Part shown: piece by piece, positions 15,686 through 23,500 of the stretch | Position numbering within the stretch: position 1 is the stretch's first letter | How the letters are laid out: each line of letters opens with the position of its first letter | DNA from: JABJMC01 sp964459205 | Lineage (GTDB): Bacteria > Patescibacteriota > Gracilibacteria > UBA1369 > UBA12473 | Length of the DNA stretch: 27,756 nt | Direction: 5' to 3' | Assembly (NCBI GenBank): GCA_964459205.1 | Contig: CAYWKJ010000016.1 | Coordinates: forward strand, 1-27,756 | Position numbers and translations under genes: made by a program | Notes under the pieces: model-generated | The model's database searches: none | The model's input: only the letters and a program-made list of their open reading frames with translations | What the model was told of the DNA's origin: nothing

Positions 15686-16099
15686 ATGAACTTCCCAGTC
15701 GAACTTACTGAAAAACATCTAAAAAAGGCGCAAGAACTCAAAATTAAGCCCGAGGATATTGAGGAATCTTTTGTTTTGGGGAGTGGTAGTGGTGGTCAAA
15801 AAATTAATAAAACCGCGAGTTGTGTGCTGTTGCGCCACGGACCAACTGGAATCGAAGTCCGCTGCCAAAAGCACCGCGAACAGAGTAAAAATCGCACTTC
15901 AGCTTACAAATTACTAATCGATAAAATTGAATATGAGGTCCGGGGGGCGGCGTCAGAGAAAGCGCAAAAAATCCATAAACTGCGCAAACAAAAGCAAAAA
16001 CGATCCAAACGGGCCAAAGAAAAAATGCTGGAGGCCAAAAAGCGACGCGGCGAGCTTAAAGAAACACGCAAAAATGTAACTCCCCCATCTGATGCCTAG
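15686..16099 (+). CDS. RF-1 domain (GGQ) release-factor-like protein
   Basis: Small peptidyl-tRNA hydrolase of the ArfB/MTRFR class, 137 residues. The catalytic GGQ loop is GSGSGGQKINKT (32-43, GGQ at 36-38), followed by HGPTGIEVRCQKHREQ as in the RF-1 domain. The codon-recognition domains of RF1/RF2 are absent. The C-terminal third is a Lys/Arg-rich helix (about 95-128) that, as in ArfB, could enter the mRNA channel of stalled ribosomes. Likely role: rescue of stalled ribosomes by releasing the nascent chain. It begins 13 nt after the glycerate kinase and overlaps the start of rlmE by 8 nt, so two ribosome-related genes are coupled at the end of a metabolic operon. Confidence 0.88.
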   Translation: MNFPVELTEKHLKKAQELKIKPEDIEESFVLGSGSGGQKINKTASCVLLRHGPTGIEVRCQKHREQSKNRTSAYKLLIDKIEYEVRGAASEKAQKIHKLRKQKQKRSKRAKEKMLEAKKRRGELKETRKNVTPPSDA

Positions 16100-16676
16100 G
16101 CCGTACCGCGTGCAGGATAGATATTTTAAAGAGGCCAAACAGCGTGGGCTACGGGCGCGGAGCGCTTTTAAGTTAGAAGAGATTGAGAGGAAGTTTCGAT
16201 TGGTAAAAAAAAGAGATATTGTGGCGGATTTGGGGGCGGCCCCGGGGAGCTGGTCCCAGGTGCTAAGTAAGTGGGTCGGCCCGGGGAAAGTGTTTGCCCT
16301 AGATCTACAAGCAATTGAGGACATTGCGCCAAATGTAGAGATTCACCAGGTTGATATTACGGATGAAGCCGCGGTAGCGGCGGTGGGAGCAGGGCAAGTA
16401 AATGGTGTGGTCGCAGATTTGGCCCCCAAAACTACTGGGCAGCACGATGTGGATGCTTATCATTCGGCCGAGTTAAACCATGCGGTGCTTAATTTTTGTG
16501 AAAAGCATTTAAAAAAAGGCGGCTACTTAATTACCAAAATTTTCCAAGGTGAAGACTTTCAACAGGTTGTAAAGCGCTCAAAAGGCATGTTTAAACGCGT
16601 GAAGTGTTTTAAGCCAGACTCTTGCCGAGACCGCAGCCGCGAAACTTATATTGTCGGGAGCGGTTTTTTAGGGTAG
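16092..16676 (+). CDS. rlmE: 23S rRNA 2'-O-ribose methyltransferase RlmE (FtsJ/RrmJ)
   Basis: Methylates the 2'-OH of U2552 (E. coli numbering) in the 23S rRNA A-loop late in large-subunit assembly. 194 residues, slightly shorter than the E. coli enzyme. The SAM-binding motif is DLGAAPGSW (46-54). The catalytic K-D-K-E tetrad is complete: K27 (RSAFKLEEI), D109 (VVADLAP), K149 (LITKIFQG) and E184 (SRETYIV). Start ATG at 16092 lies inside the 3' end of the GGQ gene. A weak hairpin follows. Confidence 0.93.
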   Translation: MPRPYRVQDRYFKEAKQRGLRARSAFKLEEIERKFRLVKKRDIVADLGAAPGSWSQVLSKWVGPGKVFALDLQAIEDIAPNVEIHQVDITDEAAVAAVGAGQVNGVVADLAPKTTGQHDVDAYHSAELNHAVLNFCEKHLKKGGYLITKIFQGEDFQQVVKRSKGMFKRVKCFKPDSCRDRSRETYIVGSGFLG

Positions 16677-16698
16677 AGTATCTTTTGTCTTTCAAATT

Positions 16699-16741
16699 TC
16701 GCCATCCCTTTTGCTGATTGGCGATTCCCTTATTTGTTTTT
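16699..16741 (+). terminator. Possible weak terminator after rlmE
   Basis: Inverted arms TCGCCA (16699-16704) and TGGCGA (16719-16724) with a 14-nt loop are followed by a T-rich run (TTCCCTTATTTGTTTTT). The stem is short and the T tract interrupted, so termination would be partial and some transcripts may read into the aspartase gene. Confidence 0.35.
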
Positions 16742-16748
16742 AAATCTT

Positions 16749-18179
16749 ATGTCTAAAAAAACCCGCACCGAGGCAGATGCCCTCGGATCGATTGAAGTCC
16801 CACATGATGCTTATTACGGCTCTTTTACCACCCGTGTGCTTGATAATTTTCAGATTAGTGGAATTAAGGCTCCAAAATTGTTTGCCCAAGCCCTGGGCAT
16901 GGTTAAATTAGCATCTTGCGAGGCTAATCATGAGCTCGGTAATTTATCTGATAAAGAGGCTAAGGCTATTTCTTCGGCTACAAAAGAATTTATTGAAGGA
17001 AAGTTTGATGATGAGTTTACGATTGATGTTTTTCAAGCTGGGGCTGGTACACCATATAACATGAATATAAATGAAATTATTGCTAATCGAGCCAATGAAA
17101 TTCTTGGAGCGCCAAAAGGGAGTTATAAATATGTTCACCCAAATAATCAGGTTAATTTTGCTCAAAGTTCAAATGACGTAAATCCAACTGCTACTCGAGT
17201 TGCGGTTTTAATGATTTTTGCCACCCTGAAAGCAGAAATCGCTAAGTTCCAGAAATCTTTAGAGAAAAAGGGTAAAGAATTTGCAGATATTATTAAGGTT
17301 GGGCGAACTCATTTAGAAGATGCTGTCCCCGTTACGCTCGGTCAGGAATTTATGGCTTACGCCGCCTCTATGAAAACCGCCCTCGCCACTATTGAAGAGG
17401 CTGAAAAATCTCTGGCTGTGATTGGTCTCGGTGGAAACGCAACTGGTTCTGGGATCAATGCTCATCCTGATTTCCAAAATTTAGTGACCAAAAAGTTGTC
17501 CAAAATTAGTGGTTTTCCCCTAAAACCCGCTCCAAATCTTTTCGAGACCAACAATAGTCACGCGGCCCTACTTAAAGCCTCGTCTGCTCTTCGCGCTTTG
17601 GCTGTAGAAGTAAATCGCATTGCTAATGACTTACGAATCCTAAATATGGGTCCGCAAGCGGGAATTCACGAAATCAAACTCCCGCGCGTTCAACCAGGCT
17701 CCTCAATTATGCCAGCTAAGGTTAATCCATCGATTGCCGAGTGTATGAATATGATTTGTTTTCAAGTAATTGGGAATGATCAGACTGTTTCCTTGGCGGC
17801 CCAAGGTGGCCAACTCCAGTTAAACTGGTTTGCACCGCTAGAAATGTGGGATTTGATGTTCTCTACCAAAATTATGCGCAATGGCCTAAAAATGTTCCGT
17901 GAAAAGTGCATTGATGGCATTCGGGCCCACCACGAACAGATTAAAGCTAATTTTGATAAATCTATGGCCATGGCCACGGCCCTGGTCCCCTATCTTGGCT
18001 ATCATGAGGTGGCTGAGTTGGTAAAAGAGGCGCGCAAAAATAAGAAAACTTTCCTAGAAGTGGTTTCAACTAAAGGTTTAATGCCGCAAAAGGATCTCGA
18101 TAAATTGCTTTCACCAAACTACATGGTAAAACCCGGTCATATCGACAAGGGGATCCTATCGAGAGTCAAAAAGTCTTAG
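16749..18179 (+). CDS. aspA: Aspartate ammonia-lyase (aspartase)
   Basis: Converts L-aspartate to fumarate and ammonia. 476 residues from the ATG at 16749; an upstream TTG at 16734 would add five residues and is less likely. It belongs to the aspartase/fumarase superfamily: the flexible catalytic loop is GSSIMPAKVNP (317-327) with S319 the expected base, and SSNDVNPT (140-147) and GRTHLEDAVPVTLGQE (185-200) are present. Aspartase rather than fumarase is favoured by the MPAKVN form and by VIGND with GQLQLN downstream (340-359), as in E. coli AspA. The TPYNMN stretch (101-106) has Pro-Tyr where Ser-Xaa is usual, so activity should be tested. The 3' end overlaps the convergent PKD gene by 4 nt. 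Confidence 0.87.
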   Translation: MSKKTRTEADALGSIEVPHDAYYGSFTTRVLDNFQISGIKAPKLFAQALGMVKLASCEANHELGNLSDKEAKAISSATKEFIEGKFDDEFTIDVFQAGAGTPYNMNINEIIANRANEILGAPKGSYKYVHPNNQVNFAQSSNDVNPTATRVAVLMIFATLKAEIAKFQKSLEKKGKEFADIIKVGRTHLEDAVPVTLGQEFMAYAASMKTALATIEEAEKSLAVIGLGGNATGSGINAHPDFQNLVTKKLSKISGFPLKPAPNLFETNNSHAALLKASSALRALAVEVNRIANDLRILNMGPQAGIHEIKLPRVQPGSSIMPAKVNPSIAECMNMICFQVIGNDQTVSLAAQGGQLQLNWFAPLEMWDLMFSTKIMRNGLKMFREKCIDGIRAHHEQIKANFDKSMAMATALVPYLGYHEVAELVKEARKNKKTFLEVVSTKGLMPQKDLDKLLSPNYMVKPGHIDKGILSRVKKS

Positions 18180-20482
18180 CTCCCGCTATAAACCGGAATA
18201 GTTGACTGATAAGTATCTGAGAATCCATCAGTGTCTTCGACCGTGAGTTCCACTACATAAGTGCCAGCTTCTTCAAAAGTGTGGCTTGGCTTACGAGCAT
18301 AACTAATGTCACCGTCACCAAAATCCCAACGATAGCTAGCTACTGTTCCATTGGAACAGCTAGGATTGAACGTTACAATCAGCGGTGCAGTTCCAGAGTC
18401 AACATTGGTTGTAAAACACGCACTGACTGACACTGGCAACACATTAATCATCACTGTATCCTCAGCCTCAGCCCCATCAGAAGCAATAGCCTTAACAGTA
18501 ACTGTAAAGGTTCCAACTGTATCGTAAGTATAGGTTACTTGAGCGGTAGCGTACTTAGTTGTGCCGTCACCAAAATCCCAGTAATAGTTAACAATTTCGC
18601 CATCTGGATAGCTAGACCCAGAAGCATCAAAATCTACTGCTAAAGGAACCTCACCATTTAGCGTATCCGCGGTAACCGAAGCGCTCAGTGATTGTCCTTC
18701 TACATAAACCATAATACTGGCTTGGCTTTCGTGCCCTTCAGAATCTTCTACATAAAGAACTGCTTCATAATCACCAGCTTCTTCATAAGTAAACTCCACG
18801 TCTTCACCAGCTTCATCAACAGTGCCATCACCATCTAAATCCCATTCAAAATTAACAATGTCATCGTCTGGGTCAGTGCTATTACCAGCGGAAAATCCAA
18901 CCACAAAAGGAACTTCACCCATGATCGAGCCATCCTCACTTTCATTCTGATCTGTAGTGATTGCTGGTACTGGAGAGCTAGCTTCAGTGGTCACTGTAAC
19001 TTCCATTTCTACGGTTCCTTCCTCATCATCCTCATCTGTTAGAGTAAGGGTGATAGTGTAGGTCCCAGCCTGGTCATAAACATGTTCAGCAGTGCGATTT
19101 TTGGTAACATTGCTACCATCTCCAAAATCCCACTCATATCCTTCAACTGATCCGTTTGGACTAGAAGCTTCGTTAGCTTTGAATAAATATTCTGTGCCAA
19201 CATAAAGCACATCGTCATCCTCTAAATCAACATCAATCGTGGCGGTTGGCTTATCACCTTCATCTACCACAATATCCATTTCCATGGTGTTACTTTCACC
19301 ATTGTTATCGGTTACTCGTAATTTAACAGTGTAAGTCCCGTATTTTTCGTAAGTGTAAGAGACTTCAACGTCATCACCATCGTCATAACTACCATCACCA
19401 TCTAAATCCCATTCATACTCCACAATTTCACCATCTGGGTCACTGCTATCCGAAGCATCAAAATTAACAGTTAGTGGAATAGAGCCAGAAGTCTGATCAG
19501 CTTCAAAGTAGGCGTCAACTTGCTCGTTGGAGAAAACCACATCAATAGTGAATACCTCGGTGCTTTCCTCACTGGTCTTGTTATCACGATAATCAACCTC
19601 AAGGGTCACAATATAACGCCCATCGTCTTCGCCCTTAGAAGTGTAACGATGCGAGACCGTTGACCCAGTAGCCGTGGTTTCGTCACCAAAATCCCAAGAG
19701 TAAGAAATAATTGTATATTGGCTTGGATTTACAAGAGATTCGATCCCTGATCCATCAAACTCAATTAAAGCTGGGGCCGTGAGACCCGTAGTATTTTCGG
19801 GAACAGTGGCAATATATTCAACTGTATCAGCTGTAGCTTGAGCATATTTTGCTTTTTGCTCCTGAAGATAGAAGTAAGAAGCAGCCCAAGTAACTGAAAA
19901 CAACATAAAGAACAGCATGCCCACAATCAGCATAACTATGCCTTTTTTGCGGCCGGCCTTGTTGTCTTTTTTTGCCATAGCAACCATAAATACCCCAATC
20001 AGAGCTATAATAAAGGCAATAAAATCAAATAGACCAAAGAACAAATTCGCCATGTTAATAAGGAACGGATAAAGTTCCTCTTCACTTAGTCCAAAAAGAC
20101 CAAGCAATGGGTTAGGTCCGGAGCCAGATTGGCTCAAGATAAAGAAAGCCATCCCCAATACTAAGAACAACACAAAACCCATGGTTCCGAGTAACATGAA
20201 GAGTAGTTTTTTCTTCTTTTTCTTTTCTTTTTTTGCTTTTTTCGCAGCTTTTACCTGCTCTGGCGTCTGCGGTGTGGCCGGAGCTGCACCGGGTTGAGCC
20301 GGGGTTGCTGGTTGCGCTGGAGCACCTGCTGCCGGTTGAGCCGGAGCTGGCTCAGCAATTGGCTGAGGCGCTGGGGCGGCCGGAGCCGGTTCTGCTGCCG
20401 GAGCAGCTGGTGGTGGAGTAGTAAGGCCTGGGGTTGGCACTTTGTTCTCCTCCGGTGGTTGTGGGTTTTGTGCTTGGGTCAT
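18176..20482 (-). CDS. PKD-repeat membrane protein with Pro/Ala-rich cytoplasmic head
   Basis: 768 residues. Residues 1-75 are a Pro/Ala/Gln-rich low-complexity segment; 76-92 are strongly basic (KKAKKEKKKKKK). Three membrane helices follow at about 93-117, 143-169 and 181-206. The last two form a hairpin around the basic loop KKDNKAGRKK and resemble the pilin-like hairpins of the neighbouring genes. By the positive-inside rule the head is cytoplasmic and residues after 206 are outside. Six PKD domains cover about 226-316, 322-408, 411-498, 505-595, 598-682 and 684-766, each with a WDFGDG or WDLDGDG core and a final YTVxLxV strand. DLDGDG loops (359-364, 548-553) suggest calcium binding. There is no C-terminal anchor. 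It lies 21 nt after the 1714-residue gene and is probably the last gene of that operon. Confidence 0.85.
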   Translation of the reverse strand: MTQAQNPQPPEENKVPTPGLTTPPPAAPAAEPAPAAPAPQPIAEPAPAQPAAGAPAQPATPAQPGAAPATPQTPEQVKAAKKAKKEKKKKKKLLFMLLGTMGFVLFLVLGMAFFILSQSGSGPNPLLGLFGLSEEELYPFLINMANLFFGLFDFIAFIIALIGVFMVAMAKKDNKAGRKKGIVMLIVGMLFFMLFSVTWAASYFYLQEQKAKYAQATADTVEYIATVPENTTGLTAPALIEFDGSGIESLVNPSQYTIISYSWDFGDETTATGSTVSHRYTSKGEDDGRYIVTLEVDYRDNKTSEESTEVFTIDVVFSNEQVDAYFEADQTSGSIPLTVNFDASDSSDPDGEIVEYEWDLDGDGSYDDGDDVEVSYTYEKYGTYTVKLRVTDNNGESNTMEMDIVVDEGDKPTATIDVDLEDDDVLYVGTEYLFKANEASSPNGSVEGYEWDFGDGSNVTKNRTAEHVYDQAGTYTITLTLTDEDDEEGTVEMEVTVTTEASSPVPAITTDQNESEDGSIMGEVPFVVGFSAGNSTDPDDDIVNFEWDLDGDGTVDEAGEDVEFTYEEAGDYEAVLYVEDSEGHESQASIMVYVEGQSLSASVTADTLNGEVPLAVDFDASGSSYPDGEIVNYYWDFGDGTTKYATAQVTYTYDTVGTFTVTVKAIASDGAEAEDTVMINVLPVSVSACFTTNVDSGTAPLIVTFNPSCSNGTVASYRWDFGDGDISYARKPSHTFEEAGTYVVELTVEDTDGFSDTYQSTIPVYSGS

Positions 20483-20503
20483 TTTAAGGGAGGTTTTAAA
20501 TGT

Positions 20504-23500
20504 TTAATAATCAGAAGGCAAATCTTCGCCTTGTTTAATATAGATTTTCGCACCAATAAGCGTAAAGGCCAATGCTATTGCCAAAATGTAAAGAGCTTCT
20601 ACACTTGTAACTGGCAACATAGAAGTTGAACCCGCTACAGGTACTTCTTCTTCAACAAATTCTAATATAATATAGGCTGTATCTTTGCGTCCTTCTTCTC
20701 CATCAACTTCGGAGGTAGCGGTGTCTTTTACAGTTAAAGTCACCTTGATTTGATTAGCTGAGTTAGCCCATGCTTTTTTGAAGTGATAATATGCTTCTTG
20801 CGGTCCATTATAATAAGTTCCGCCACCAACAGCATCTACCGGATCACAATCATCTTGGGTATCGTTATTACCATTTGTGTCATAATCATTATCTTGATCA
20901 ATACAGAAACTTGGTTCTCCATAAACACCGTTAGCTGTGAACACAAATATCACGTCAGCTTCTTCTCCTTCTAGATAAACGATCCCGTCTTCCTCACTTT
21001 GACCATAAGCACTAAAGAACGCTTCTAGCTCATCAAGCTCAAGAGTTGGTTCTTCCAAAGTTATAGTTTCCGTGGTGCTATCAAAACGGCCAAGATTATC
21101 AGTCACAGTTAGCTGTACTTCTACCTTTAACTTACCTTCTTCAATAGCGTCTTTATATTTTTGGATACTCTCATCATCATATGCAAAACTTGGTGATTTG
21201 TCTGTGGAATCAATGTCATCATCGGTCCCGTCTACTCCATCACTATTAACTTCAAGATCAAAATCCCAAGCATAACTTTCTATTTCCGATCCCTCACCGA
21301 CCTTGGAATTATTTTGAAACTGAACTTTTAACCAGTTATCTTCATCCAATTCATAGGCGAAAATTGCTTTGGGAGGATCAACTTCAATAACTTTAATCCA
21401 ACGATCAATAGAGCTGCTGTTACCCTCGGTATCATAAACCGTAAGACGGACTTGGTAATCACCAAAATCATCGTAAACATGTCTATTGCCGTTTTCATCA
21501 AGACCATTAGCATCTATTGAATCAATGTCATTATCTGGATCGTCATCACCATCATTAGAACTAGTGGCTAGATCAAAATCCCATTCATAAGATGCTAATT
21601 CTGCGCCGTTGTTAATGTCAGCGGAAGACATATTATCAAACCAAACTTCAAGAGGATTGTCGCCATTTAGGTTTACTCCCCAATCAAAGGCAGCCTCGGG
21701 ATCTTCGGTCAAACTATCTACATAAATCACAATTGGGTCCGAAGTATCGGTAGAGCCCATATCGTCTTCCACTCTTACTCTTACCTCAACCCCATCTTTT
21801 GCTACATAATCATAAGTAAAAGTACAACTTGAATAAATATGATCACTATTAGGATCATTCTCACATTTTGGATTTGAATCATTGTAAAAGCCATCGCCAT
21901 CTACATCCCAAGTATAAGACACAATGCTACCATCCTCATCATAAGAACTACTTACAAAAGTGACGGTTTCATCTTTCATAATACTGGTCTTATTAACTGT
22001 GAAGTCAGCTACTGGAGAAATATTAGTGCCATTTTCAACTTCTAAACTTGGCTGACCAGACTCTGGCAATTCATCAACCGAACTAACAGTGTTGTTTTCA
22101 TTATCAGTAATTTCCACTATAAAACCGTAAGTTTTACTTTCACCAGTAGTCCCGTTGGTATTAATAGTGAGTTTAGTTTCTTTTTCCGCACTAATTTGGA
22201 CATCTAATTCCTCGGAAGAGTTATCCACATCATAGTACCAAAATTTATAAGACTCTATGGTCCCATCCATATCATCAGCATTCACCTTAATAGTCACAGA
22301 AAGCGGTGTCACCAGCTCATCACTATCAGGGGTAACACTAACGCTATAAATTTCTGGAGCGGCATCTTCAATATTAACTAGGATAGTAGAAGAAGCTACT
22401 AATTCTGAATCTGACGGTGATTGAACAGTAAGAGTTACTTCAAACTCACCAATTTCAGTATATTCATGAGTAAGGCGTTCCCCACGAGCTGGGTTACTAC
22501 CATCACCAAAGTCCCAACTAAATGAAGTGCTGTTATTAATGACGCTCCCATCTAGATCAAGAGAGTCCCCACCATCAAATCGGAAAGTATTGGTACGATT
22601 GCCAATTACATTATTGGCATCAGCACTTTCTATATTATCTACATAAACGCGAATGACTGGAATTGGAGCTTCACCATTTCCAATATAAACATTTCTCACA
22701 ACGCTATTGGTTTTGTTGTCAGCGTCATATACAGTCACTGAAACTGGATAAATCCCGGCTGCTTCATATTTATGACTGATGCTTGTAGTGGTGCTGTCAA
22801 AATTTTCTGCACTGTCGTCAGCCCAATCAACTGCATACGAAACGCCATAATTACTTGCCAAATCAAGAGTTACCTCGGCGGTCCCGTCTTCCCCAAGGAA
22901 AACAGCGGCTCCACCAGAGAGTTCGGCATCGATACTCAAAACTGAATCTACGCTAACTTTGCGAGTATAACTATTACTCATTTGAAGATCGCCTACTTGA
23001 TCGTTATAAACGGTCAGAGTGACTTCATAATCATCAACCGTGGCAAAATCTACGATTGGAGCTTCCCAAGAAGCGTCGGTTCCTTCTACAAATTCATAAT
23101 CTGTTCCTTCGGTACCGTCGATAGACCACTCATAAGTTAAGGTGTCATTATCGCCAGTATCAGTATCAATGCTCTTTGATCCATCAAAATGGACTCGGTT
23201 AGGATGAGTAGAGTCTGGAGTTTCGTAATCAAAGGCCGCCTCTGGCTCACCAGAGTTTACTGTAAACTCCATGCTGTCATCGTCTTCATAACCACCGCTA
23301 TCAGTAATTAGAACTGATATTGTGTAGAGGCCAGCTTCATCAAAAGTATATTCATATAGGTGTGGCTCATTAGAATTTATTGTACCATCGGTTAACTCTT
23401 CTCCTCCATCCTTACTAATAGACCAATCATAGGTGTCAATGGTGCCATTATCAGTTTGTGAGCCTTCGGCTGTGAAAGTAATGGTATCGCCAATTTCACC

